Source: Haliscomenobacter sp. | GTDB taxonomy: Bacteria; Bacteroidota; Bacteroidia; Chitinophagales; Saprospiraceae | DNA length: 64,000 nucleotides | Direction: 5' to 3' | Assembly (NCBI GenBank): GCA_016713275.1 | Contig: JADJPL010000011.1 | Span: 62,001-126,000 of the forward strand | Part shown: in pieces, positions 1 to 7,830 of the stretch | Layout: every line of letters begins with the position of its first letter | Numbering within the stretch: the stretch's first letter is position 1 | Notes under the pieces: model-generated | Database searches by the model: none | Told to the model about the DNA's origin: nothing | What the model saw: only the letters and a program-made list of their open reading frames with translations | Program-made: the position numbers and the translations under genes

Positions 1-90
1 GCCCAAGGAAAGGGAAAAGGAAAAGGCTGGTTTTTTAAAAAAAGGAGGACCCTCTGGTTTTGAAGGTAAGGGCAACGATACGAGCATGCA

Positions 91-1620
91 TCAGAACGGA
101 ATGTCCTCGTCGTCGTTCATGCGGGAAGGTCTGGTGATGACGTTGGGGAAAGCCGGGCTTTGGAACACATCGCCGGGGAAAACGCCGAAGTCGGGGTCGT
201 CGAGGTTGGAAAACCGGGCGAACTGGTCGGTAAACCGGAGTTTGACGGTGTCGGTGGCGCCGTTCCGGTGTTTGGCCACGATGATCTCGGCAATCCCTTT
301 TTGCGACTGGCCCTGCTCGTCTTCCAGGATTTGGTAATATTCCGGCCGGTAGATGAACGCGACGATATCGGCGTCTTGCTCGATACTACCCGATTCGCGA
401 AGGTCGGACAATTGGGGGCGTTTGGTTCCGCCGCGCACTTCCACGGCCCGGCTGAGCTGGGAAAGAGCGATGACCGGCACCTGGAGCTCTTTGGCAAGCC
501 CCTTCAGGGCCCGGGAAATAGCGCTGACTTCCTGTTCGCGGTTTCCTTTTTGGTTTTCGCCGCCGCCGCTCATCAACTGGAGGTAGTCGATGACGACGAG
601 CTGGATGTCGTACTGCAACTTCATCCGCCGGCATTTGGCGCGCAGCTCGAAGATGTTGATGCCGGGGGTATCATCGATGAAAATAGGCGCGTCGCTGATA
701 GGCGCCATGCAGGGTGTCAGCGGTTGCCATTCGTAATCCTCCAGCTTGCCGCTCCGCAGTTTGTTGAGCGGGATCTCGGCCTCCATAGAGATGAGGCGTT
801 GGGCGAGCTGAATGGAGGACATTTCCAGTGAAAACAGGGCAACCCCTTTTTTGAAGTCCACGGAGGAGTTTTTGGCCAGGGATAGCACGAAAGAGGTTTT
901 ACCCATACCAGGCCGGGCGGCGATGATGATCAGGTCGGAAGGCTGCCAGCCGGAGGTGAGGCGGTCGAGGTTGGTAAATCCGGTAGGGACCCCGGTGAGG
1001 CCTTCCTCTTTGTCTTTCAGCAATTCGATCTGCTTGAGGGCTTTGCTGGCCAGGGAGCCCATCGTGTCGTAGCTCCGGCTCATGTTCTTTTCTGCAATGG
1101 AGAACAAGCCTTTTTCCGCTTCGTCGAGCAGGTCGAAGACATCGGTGGTATCTTCGTAAGCGTTGCGGATCACATCGGTCGAAACCCGGATGAGCTCGCG
1201 CTGGATGTATTTTTGGGAAATGATCCGGGCGTGGTATTCGATGTTGGCGGCCGAGGCGACCTTGTTGGTGAGTTCGACGATGAAATACGGACCGCCGACC
1301 GCATCGAGATGGCCTGCTTTTTTGAGTTCTTCCGTAACGGTGAGCAGGTCAACCGGATAGGAGCGCTCGAAAAGACGCTTCATCGCCCGGTAAATCATCT
1401 GGTGGGCTTCCAGGTAAAAACTGTCCGGCTGAAGGATGTCCAGAACAACCGACAACGCGTCCTTCTCCAGCATGATCGCGCCCAGAACGGCTTCTTCCAG
1501 CGGAATAGCCTGGGGGGGAATCTTGCCGAAGACAAAATTCGACAAGTCTTCCCTGCGGTTCCGTGGGTTGCGCGGAAGGTTGTCTTTGTTGCCGGTTGGT
1601 TTTTTGGGTTGGTCATGCAT
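91..1620 (-). CDS. dnaB: Replicative DNA helicase DnaB
   Basis: Hexameric 5'-3' helicase that unwinds DNA at the replication fork and recruits primase. At 509 aa it is a usual length for the family. The N-terminal helical domain (PLEEAVLGAIML, about residues 40-130) is followed by the RecA-like domain with Walker A ARPGMGKT near residues 235-242, Walker B VVIDYLQLM near 340, and the C-terminal motif SGSIEQDADIVAFIYRPEYY. The first 30 residues are a basic, low-complexity tail common in Bacteroidota DnaB. The gene stands alone on the minus strand, with a -7-like box 23 bases upstream of the start. No frameshift was seen and the identification is firm. Confidence 0.97.
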   Translation of the reverse strand: MHDQPKKPTGNKDNLPRNPRNRREDLSNFVFGKIPPQAIPLEEAVLGAIMLEKDALSVVLDILQPDSFYLEAHQMIYRAMKRLFERSYPVDLLTVTEELKKAGHLDAVGGPYFIVELTNKVASAANIEYHARIISQKYIQRELIRVSTDVIRNAYEDTTDVFDLLDEAEKGLFSIAEKNMSRSYDTMGSLASKALKQIELLKDKEEGLTGVPTGFTNLDRLTSGWQPSDLIIIAARPGMGKTSFVLSLAKNSSVDFKKGVALFSLEMSSIQLAQRLISMEAEIPLNKLRSGKLEDYEWQPLTPCMAPISDAPIFIDDTPGINIFELRAKCRRMKLQYDIQLVVIDYLQLMSGGGENQKGNREQEVSAISRALKGLAKELQVPVIALSQLSRAVEVRGGTKRPQLSDLRESGSIEQDADIVAFIYRPEYYQILEDEQGQSQKGIAEIIVAKHRNGATDTVKLRFTDQFARFSNLDDPDFGVFPGDVFQSPAFPNVITRPSRMNDDEDIPF

Positions 1621-1642
1621 GCTATGCCGCTAATCCTTTCGT

Positions 1643-1650
1643 CAAACTTA
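1643..1650 (-). promoter_or_regulatory. Putative -7 element upstream of dnaB
   Basis: On the minus strand this reads TAAGTTTG, a full match to the Bacteroidota -7 consensus TAnnTTTG, ending 22 bases before the dnaB start codon. No convincing TTTG-like -33 box lies 19-21 bases further upstream, so the call rests on the -7 element and its position. Confidence 0.45.
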
Positions 1651-1844
1651 TCAATTATTCCCCAATTCGTTTCCTGGAATCCAGTAGGCGGTTCGGGAGG
1701 CGTTGTGGATTGTTTGCGCTAAAATGTGGAAATCAGGCTTTGGAATGAACGCCTAAAGCGGATTAAGGTAGTAAAATTCCGGAGAAAGGGAAAGGGCATT
1801 TTTTTCTCTCTTTTGGAAAACCAGAGAATTCGGTGTGGAAAAAA

Positions 1845-1884
1845 AATGGGATATAAAAGAAAACCCCTGGTAAACAGAGGTTTT
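1845..1884 (-). terminator. Rho-independent terminator downstream of the coiled-coil protein
   Basis: On the minus strand, arms AAAACCTCTG and CAGGGGTTTT (9 of 10 paired) enclose a 5-base loop and are followed by TTTTCTTTTATA. It lies about 44 bases after the stop of the frameshifted secreted-protein gene and before the dnaB promoter, so it would insulate dnaB. The rest of the 307-base gap (1621-1927) shows no gene. Confidence 0.7.
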
Positions 1885-1927
1885 CATGGTGCGAGGGGTA
1901 GAATGCCTCCGGAGCTTCCGGGCGCAT

Positions 1928-2627
1928 TTAAAGTTGAGCGAGCAGTCTTTTGACGGCTTCCAGGGCTTGGAGTTGGGCCTCAATGCGTTGGGCGGCCCCT
2001 ACCTGGTCTTTTTCATTTTTAATGATGTTTTCTTTGGCTTTTTTGATGCGCGCTTCCGCAAATTCAATCTCCCGGTGATAACGGATATTGGCGTTTTTGA
2101 GCTGGCGCAGGTCGCCTTCGAGGCGGTTCAGGTTCTTTTCTTCTTCTTCAACCTGCAGACGAACCTTTTCCCGCTCTACCTCCCGGGCGAAGTCCTCCAG
2201 GATAGAGTAGGCGTCGGACATGCGGCGGGGGCTTACTTCCCTGCTTAAAAAAGCGCCCTGCATGTCGATCCAAAGATGGAACTGTACGCCCGATCCAAGT
2301 TGGGAACTCCGGCTGACCAGATTGACCGGGTAGGAGGCTACGGCATTTACCTTGGCGCCCTGCGGCAATAAATTCTTTGGCTTTGCGGTCGTACTTGGCC
2401 CGGCTGTCAAACCGGGAGCGGGTGTAATTACTCCATACCCGGTCGATCAGTTTTTTCTTGACGTCGGGCAGGGTAATGCTCAGGTTGCTGCGCAATCCTT
2501 TGGACATGACCAGTTGGCTGGGGCTGTTTTGAAATAGTTCTTCCCGGGTTTGTTCTTTTTGCTCCTCCTGAGCGACCACCGGCACAAAGAACAGGACCAA
2601 CAGCACCGTAATCGCAAACATTCTCAT
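1928..2627 (-). CDS. Secreted coiled-coil protein of unknown function (frameshifted)
   Basis: A signal peptide (MRMFAITVLLVLFFVPVVAQ) opens the first reading frame, which runs to about position 2350. The protein then continues in another frame with QGAKVNAVASYPVNL and a charged helical C-terminus (EREKVRLQVEEEEKNLNRLE) predicted to form a coiled coil. One single-base indel near 2340-2365 separates the two parts. Joined, the product is about 230 aa. I recognise no named family; such proteins in Bacteroidota are usually exported and uncharacterised. A good promoter sits upstream and a hairpin terminator downstream, so this looks like a single-gene unit. The start at 2627 or 2621 fits the signal peptide better than the longer frame to 2690. 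Confidence 0.7.
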
Positions 2628-2700
2628 TTTATCCGATTGGGTTTTGATGAAAAAATCGCTTATATGACGAAAAATGCAGGGACCGGTCACTTACTGAGGA

Positions 2701-2732
2701 CAAAGGTAGGGGGAACGGGGCATTCGCGCAAG
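2701..2732 (-). promoter_or_regulatory. Bacteroidota-type promoter for the coiled-coil protein
   Basis: On the minus strand CTTG is followed after 20 bases by TACCTTTG, fitting the Bacteroidota -33/-7 pattern TTTG-N19..21-TAnnTTTG. The -7 box lies 73 bases before the proposed ATG at 2627. Confidence 0.6.
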
Positions 2733-2850
2733 GGAACGGCATGCTGGCGGCCTGTTGAAAAGACGGCTCTTTCTTTAGGCCTACGGGTTGAGGCGCCTCT
2801 TCTTCTCTGGGCTTGGTCTGAAAAAGCAGGCGCTTGGAGGGGAAAAGGAG

Positions 2851-2877
2851 GCTCCCAATCGATGATTGGAGCGTTTT
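2851..2877 (+). terminator. Hairpin with T-run between divergent units
   Basis: Arms GCTCCCAATC and GATTGGAGC (one bulged base) around a 3-base loop, followed by GTTTTAATAG. It resembles an intrinsic terminator on the plus strand, although no plus-strand gene ends just upstream. It may block read-through into the ABC transporter or may be a repeat remnant. Confidence 0.4.
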
Positions 2878-2942
2878 AATAGAAATGAATCCCGAAATTG
2901 GAAAAGAACCGCGTATTTTAGAGCAAATTCCAAGGTGAACCT

Positions 2943-3878
2943 ATGACAAACCATCCGATCTTACGATTAGAAGAGGTCTTAAAGGCCTACGACCAAAAAA
3001 TTGCGGTGGACCGGGTCACCCTCTCCGTGCCCAAAGGCGCCATTTTTGGGATGCTGGGGCCGAACGGGGCGGGAAAAACGTCCTTGATCCGCATTATTAC
3101 CACCATTACCCAGGCGGATTCCGGGAAGGTGTTTCTCGACGGCGAGCCCCTCAACAGCAAACATCCCGAGTTCATCGGGTATATGCCGGAGGAACGCGGG
3201 CTTTATAAAAAAATGAAAGTCGGGGATCATTTACTCTATCTCGGCCGGTTGAAAGGGCTTTCCAAAGCGCAAACCGAAGCCGAGATCCGCCGCTGGTTCG
3301 AAAAATTAGAGATTTCTGATTGGTGGAACAAAAAAGTGGAGGAGCTGTCCAAAGGGATGCAGCAAAAGATTCAGTTTATCGCTACGGTGATCCACCGGCC
3401 CAAGTTGTTGATCCTGGACGAACCATTTTCCGGCCTGGATCCCATCAACACTAACTTGATCAAGGATGAGATCTACCAATTGCATCAGGAAGGAACCAGC
3501 ATCATTTTTTCTACGCACCGCATGGAACAGGTGGAAGAGATCTGCGAACATATCGTGTTGATCAATCAAGGGAAAAACATCCTCGAAGGCGAGGTAAAAG
3601 CCATCCGGAATCAATTCAAAGAGCATCAGTTCCGGATCGATTTCGAAGGGAACCTGCCGGAAGACCTGCCGTCGAAAGTTCGCACCATTAAAGAAAACGG
3701 GGGAAGCGCCGTCATCCAGCTCCTGGAAGGCGCGGAATCCAATCAGCTTCTGGGCTACCTGATCGACCGGGGCGTCCGGATAAAAGCGTTTAATGAACTG
3801 CTGCCTTCCCTGAATGAGATTTTTATCCGGCAGGTCGAACAGTCGAACGCAGGCCTGGCTGCTGCTTCCGGCCATTAA
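2943..3878 (+). CDS. ABC-2 type transporter ATP-binding protein (NatA-like)
   Basis: Cytoplasmic ATPase of an ABC-2 exporter. Visible motifs are Walker A GPNGAGKT (about residues 39-46), signature LSKGMQQK (about 140), Walker B LLILDEPFSGLDP (about 158), and the switch histidine in STHRMEQVEE. The C-terminal about 90 residues form the accessory domain typical of the DrrA/NatA class. The 311 aa length is normal. The permease starts 32 bases downstream and is clearly the partner. The substrate (sodium, drug or other) cannot be read from the sequence. Confidence 0.93.
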   Translation: MTNHPILRLEEVLKAYDQKIAVDRVTLSVPKGAIFGMLGPNGAGKTSLIRIITTITQADSGKVFLDGEPLNSKHPEFIGYMPEERGLYKKMKVGDHLLYLGRLKGLSKAQTEAEIRRWFEKLEISDWWNKKVEELSKGMQQKIQFIATVIHRPKLLILDEPFSGLDPINTNLIKDEIYQLHQEGTSIIFSTHRMEQVEEICEHIVLINQGKNILEGEVKAIRNQFKEHQFRIDFEGNLPEDLPSKVRTIKENGGSAVIQLLEGAESNQLLGYLIDRGVRIKAFNELLPSLNEIFIRQVEQSNAGLAAASGH

Positions 3879-3910
3879 TTCATTGCCCCAAACCTTCAAA
3901 ACACGAGATT

Positions 3911-5224
3911 ATGAATAAACTTTGGCTTATCATACAGCGGGAATATTTAACCCGGGTTACCCGCAAATCGTTTATCCTGGCCACGCTCCTCACTCCGTTT
4001 GCCTTCGCCTTGTTTTTTGTTGTCGTGGCGGTCATTTTTGGATATGAAAGCGACGACAGCCGGAAGGTGGCGGTTATCGATAAAAGCGCGATCCTGCAAG
4101 GCGCGCTGAAGGATGAAAAAAACCTGTTCTTCAAGTTCGTGGATTACGACCTGGATTTCCTGCGCAAGCACCTCGATTCGCTGCAATACGACGCCATCCT
4201 GGAAGTTCCCCCAATGGACGACGTTCTGGCAAACAAGTATACCCTCTACTATTATGCGGAAGATGCGCCTACGCTTGACATCGAACTGATGATCAAAGAC
4301 CGTATCCGGGATGCAGTGCGGGAGTACAAGATCCGGGAGCTGAACCTGGAGCGCAAACAACTGGAGGCCCTGGAGACCAGGGTTGAGCTGGACCCCGAAC
4401 CGCTGCAGGAAGGCGGCGCCGATAGTTCTACCATTACCAGCGCTATCGGCGCCGGTATTGGGATGATCATGGGCTTCATCATGTACATCGTGGTGTTCGT
4501 ATATGGCGCCATGGTCATGCGTTCGGTAATGGAAGAAAAAACCACGCGGATTGTGGAAGTGATGATCTCCAGCGTACGTCCATTTCATCTGATGCTGGGC
4601 AAGATTATCGGCGTGGGCGCAGTGGGCCTCACCCAGGTGGCCGTGTGGGCAATCCTGATCCCTTCCCTGATGTTTATCGTTCAGGTCGTTTTTGGTATCG
4701 ACACCGCGCAGTTTTCGGCGATGGAGCCCGGAGCCGAGATCGACCCGGATGACATGGAGCAGATGATGGCCCTGGGGCTCCGCGAAATCCAGAATATCAA
4801 TTGGTGGCTGATCTTTCCTTTGTTTGTTATCTACTTCCTCGGGGGGTATTTTATGTACTCGTCGTTCTTTGCGGCTGTAGGCGCTTCCATGAGCGACGAT
4901 CTGGGCGAAGGGCAATCGCTGACCCTGCCGATCGTGATTCCGGTCATTTTAGCCTTGTACATCATGATGGCTGCGGTGCAGGCGCCCAATTCGAGCCTGG
5001 CGGTCTGGTCGTCTATCTTCCCCTTGTTCTCCCCTATTGTGATGCCTGCCCGCCTGGCGTTCAATCCGCCCGCATGGGAAATTCTGGTTTCGGTGGTGTT
5101 GTTGATAGCTACGTCGGTTTCCTTCGTCTGGTTGTCGGGGCGAATCTACCGGGTAGGTATTTTGATGTATGGGAAAAAGGTGACGCTGAAGGAGTTCGGC
5201 AAGTGGATGTTTCGCAAAATGTAA
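3911..5224 (+). CDS. ABC-2 type transporter permease (NatB-like)
   Basis: Integral membrane partner of the preceding ATPase. It has one N-terminal transmembrane helix (about residues 22-42, FILATLLTPFAFALFFVVVA), a soluble loop of roughly 130 residues, then about five helices from residue 178 onward. The motif VMEEKTTRIVEVMISS is the conserved cytoplasmic segment of ABC-2 permeases, as in NatB and YhaP. The 437 aa length is normal for a protein with a large periplasmic loop. It forms a two-gene operon with the ATPase. A repeat element with two hairpins begins two bases after the stop codon. Confidence 0.9.
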   Translation: MNKLWLIIQREYLTRVTRKSFILATLLTPFAFALFFVVVAVIFGYESDDSRKVAVIDKSAILQGALKDEKNLFFKFVDYDLDFLRKHLDSLQYDAILEVPPMDDVLANKYTLYYYAEDAPTLDIELMIKDRIRDAVREYKIRELNLERKQLEALETRVELDPEPLQEGGADSSTITSAIGAGIGMIMGFIMYIVVFVYGAMVMRSVMEEKTTRIVEVMISSVRPFHLMLGKIIGVGAVGLTQVAVWAILIPSLMFIVQVVFGIDTAQFSAMEPGAEIDPDDMEQMMALGLREIQNINWWLIFPLFVIYFLGGYFMYSSFFAAVGASMSDDLGEGQSLTLPIVIPVILALYIMMAAVQAPNSSLAVWSSIFPLFSPIVMPARLAFNPPAWEILVSVVLLIATSVSFVWLSGRIYRVGILMYGKKVTLKEFGKWMFRKM

Positions 5225-5225
5225 A

Positions 5226-5284
5226 CGCCGGTCGGGGGACCGGCAGATAGTTCCGCACGAAATCTAAGGATTTCGGCGAACATG
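5226..5284 (+). repeat. Double-hairpin interspersed repeat, copy 1
   Basis: Two hairpins in tandem, GCCGGTC-GGGG-GACCGGC and CGAAATC-TAAG-GATTTCG, joined by AGATAGTTCCGCA and ending GCGAACATGG. The same order recurs at 21224-21282, and the second half recurs at 5425-5469. It lies immediately after the permease stop and could act as a terminator or be a small mobile repeat. Confidence 0.75.
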
Positions 5285-5424
5285 GGATTGTTCAAAAAAG
5301 GGTGTATAACCGCTTCTTGGTTTGCGGTCCTGCTAAAAGGCGTATCCGATTCCTCGAGTCTGGTTGGGGCAGAGCCTCCACTGTGGGTCGGGGCGGGGGG
5401 CTCGACCAGGGTTTTTGACAGTCT

Positions 5425-5469
5425 CCGGCAGTAGTTCCGCACGAAATCTAAGGCTTTCGGCGAACATGG
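5425..5469 (+). repeat. Double-hairpin interspersed repeat, partial copy 2
   Basis: CCGGCAGTAGTTCCGCACG followed by AAATCTAAGGCTTTCGGCGAACATGG. It is nearly identical to the second half of copy 1 but lacks the first hairpin. The intervening 5285-5424 holds no gene I can recognise. Confidence 0.7.
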
Positions 5470-5482
5470 TTTGGCTATGTGC

Positions 5483-5542
5483 CCGTCCCCCGTCTACCGT
5501 CTACCGTCTACCGTCTACCGTCCCACGTCCCCGTCCCCCGTC
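5483..5542. repeat. Heptamer tandem repeat (CCGTCTA)n
   Basis: Four exact CCGTCTA units (5490-5517) flanked by degenerate CCGTCCC and ACGTCCC units. The run overlaps the 3' end of the sensor kinase gene: its last residues and its TAG stop are encoded by the repeat. Confidence 0.85.
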
Positions 5543-6693
5543 CAACGGTATCTTGATCGTAAAGGTTGTCCCTTTATGTTCTTCGGAGCGTTTGACGAAA
5601 ATCTTGCCGGCGTGGTACTCTTCGATGATGCGCTTCGCCAGAGAGAGGCCGAGGCCCCAGCCGCGTTTTTTGGTGGTATACCCCGGCTGGAATATGGTTT
5701 TGAATTTGGAGGAAGGGATGCCTTTGCCGGTGTCGTTGAGGTCGATGCAGGCAAAGTGGCCTTCCTGATATACTTCGGCGCTGATCTGGCCCTGCCCATC
5801 CATGGCGTCGAGGGAATTGCGCAATAAATTCTCGACGACCCAGGCGAAAAGGGGCGGGTTAAGCCGGACCATGACGGGTTTGGAGGCGGTATCCGGGAAA
5901 GCAAACCGGATCTTGCGCGGCGCTCGTTTTTCCATATAGGCGCGGCACAGATCCAGTTCGGAATAGATATTCACCGCTTCGAGCTTTGGCATGGCGCCGA
6001 TTTTGGAAAAGCGGTCGGCGATGAGTTCCAGGCGCTTAACGTCGTTGCCGAGTTCGGTGATTACCTCCTGAACTTCCTCGTCTTCTTCCCTGACGGATCT
6101 CAGATGTTCGATCCAGGCGACGATTGCGGAAATCGGAGTGCCCAGCTGATGCGCGGTTTCTTTGGCCATTCCCACCCAGACGCGGTTTTGCTCCGAGCGG
6201 CGCGCGGTGCTAAAACCGAGGTAGCCGAAGAAGATAAACGCCGCAATCAGGATGAGCTGCACCACAGGAAATACCGCAATTGGGTTAGCACCTGGGATTC
6301 TTTATAGTATAGGTAATTGCCGGAGCCTTCCAGGGGTTTGACGCCCTGTTCCTTCATCTTTTGCAACGCTTTTTCCAGCGTTTTGGGGTCTTCTGTGCCA
6401 AAATTGCGGGAGTACGTAATTTGACCATTTTCCCCAACGAGAAGGACCGGGATGGTGTTATTGGATTGAATGATCGCCAGGGGGATGGTCAGGTCTTTAC
6501 ATGATTCGCATTCTTCCGAAAAGGGCTTGAGCAATTCTTCCACGGCGGTGGCCCAAAGCTGGGCTTTGGTGCGTTCTTCCACGGCAAGCCGGTTGGTGAG
6601 GTAGGTGGTATAGACCAGGGAAATGAGAACGATCAGGATGCCCGCTACCGCCAGGTACAGTTTCCAATGCGATTTCTTGAGGTAAATATCCAT
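5501..6693 (-). CDS. Sensor histidine kinase (frameshifted)
   Basis: Membrane-bound two-component sensor kinase. The N-terminal part (6693 to about 6267) has a transmembrane helix (residues 12-31), an extracytoplasmic segment with CESC, and the run-up to a second helix. The rest, with the second helix VVQLILIAAFIFFGYLGF, lies in a different frame because one C is missing in a CCC run at about 6266. The H-box is AKETAHQLGTPISAI, the N-box VVENLLRNSLDAM, and the G-boxes DTGKGIP and KKRGWGLGLSLAKRI. The ETAHQLGTP form of the H-box is characteristic of Bacteroidota. Joined length is about 395 aa. No response regulator is adjacent. The C-terminal residues and stop come from a heptamer repeat. Confidence 0.88.
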
Positions 6694-6793
6694 AAGGCGG
6701 TGATGACGGTCTTTATGGCGTTAAACGCATTCCGTTAGCGCATGCCAATTAGGGAAACGGAAAACCGAAGGAAATATTTTGCAGTCCAGGGGG

Positions 6794-7810
6794 CTATTCT
6801 TTCTCCTGAAAACGGCGCGCCCGCAACAGGGCATTTTCCCGGATGTTCATATAGAACAAGTTGTAATCCGCGATGTGGTAGTTCTTGCGGGTGATGAGGA
6901 AGCTGCCCGGAAACCGGGGTTTGCTGACCCAAAGCAGGCCCTGGGCGTTTTGCGCGTCGTTGGGTTGGGGATAGATCTTGCCGAAACCGCGCAAAACCGC
7001 GCCCTGATGCAGGGATTTGGGGGCGTAGGCCGTGTCTGTCCGCCAGTTGAGTGGATTCGTCGAGACGATGCTGGAATCCTGGCGGTAGTATCGGGAGCTA
7101 TAGCCTTTGCGGTAGGTACGCCAGGTGCAGAAACAACCCGTTTGCTCCGGTGTCTCACAGGGCGGAAGGGTTTGGTAAAGGCCCCGGGAAACGGGCATGC
7201 CGGCCAAATAGGCGGCCACCAGTTGGGTCTGTAGCGGCTTGCCGTCAAAATAGTCCTTGAGCAGGCGCCGTCCGTGTTGAGCGCCCTGACTATGAGCCGC
7301 AAGGAGAATGGGCCTGCCCTGGTTGTTGTGCTGAAGGTAGTATTCAAACGCCCGGCGCACATCGTCATAAGCCAGGGCAAAGGCTTTGGCCGCGTCTTCG
7401 CGCTGCTTGGAGAGATAAGCCTGGTAATGGGCCTGGCGGTAGCGAGGGGCATAGACCCTCCCCGCGAGGTTAAATACGCTGGCCTGATACCGGATGGTCG
7501 ATTCGTCGGTTTGGCGGTTGAGTTTCTCGTCGTTCAGGGAGGCGTTCCATTGAATGTCCCGGTTTCTTTTCACATAGGTGGTCGGGTGGATGAAAAACAC
7601 ATCTGCCGGGGCGTTCGCCTGGTTGTCGGGCGACCCTGCCGGAAAATGGTCGGCCTCGTCTTGCCGGTCGGGCAAAGCAGCCCAGGAAGCCGGGTTGCTG
7701 TAATCGGGCGGCCCGGCGCTGCCGCCCTCCCCAAAGGTTCCCAGTTGCGTAGAAGCGCAACCGGCCAGGCAGGAGCATACGATCAGGAAAAACAAACCGC
7801 TTTTTTGCAT
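6794..7810 (-). CDS. DUF3089 family lipoprotein (alpha/beta hydrolase fold)
   Basis: Starts at MQKSGLFFLIVCSCLAGCAS, a lipoprotein signal with lipobox LAGC, so the start is 7810 and not the longer frame. The body carries the DUF3089 pattern: DVFFIHPTTYVKR near the N-terminus and the nucleophile elbow LLAAHSQGAQ (GxSxG-like AHSQG) in the middle. DUF3089 proteins are thought to be hydrolases, and the substrate is unknown. At 338 aa the length is typical. Only 20 bases separate it from the upstream membrane-TPR gene, so both are probably co-transcribed. The frame is intact. Confidence 0.85.
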   Translation of the reverse strand: MQKSGLFFLIVCSCLAGCASTQLGTFGEGGSAGPPDYSNPASWAALPDRQDEADHFPAGSPDNQANAPADVFFIHPTTYVKRNRDIQWNASLNDEKLNRQTDESTIRYQASVFNLAGRVYAPRYRQAHYQAYLSKQREDAAKAFALAYDDVRRAFEYYLQHNNQGRPILLAAHSQGAQHGRRLLKDYFDGKPLQTQLVAAYLAGMPVSRGLYQTLPPCETPEQTGCFCTWRTYRKGYSSRYYRQDSSIVSTNPLNWRTDTAYAPKSLHQGAVLRGFGKIYPQPNDAQNAQGLLWVSKPRFPGSFLITRKNYHIADYNLFYMNIRENALLRARRFQEKE

Positions 7811-7830
7811 AAGGATTGGGTGCTTTTGGG

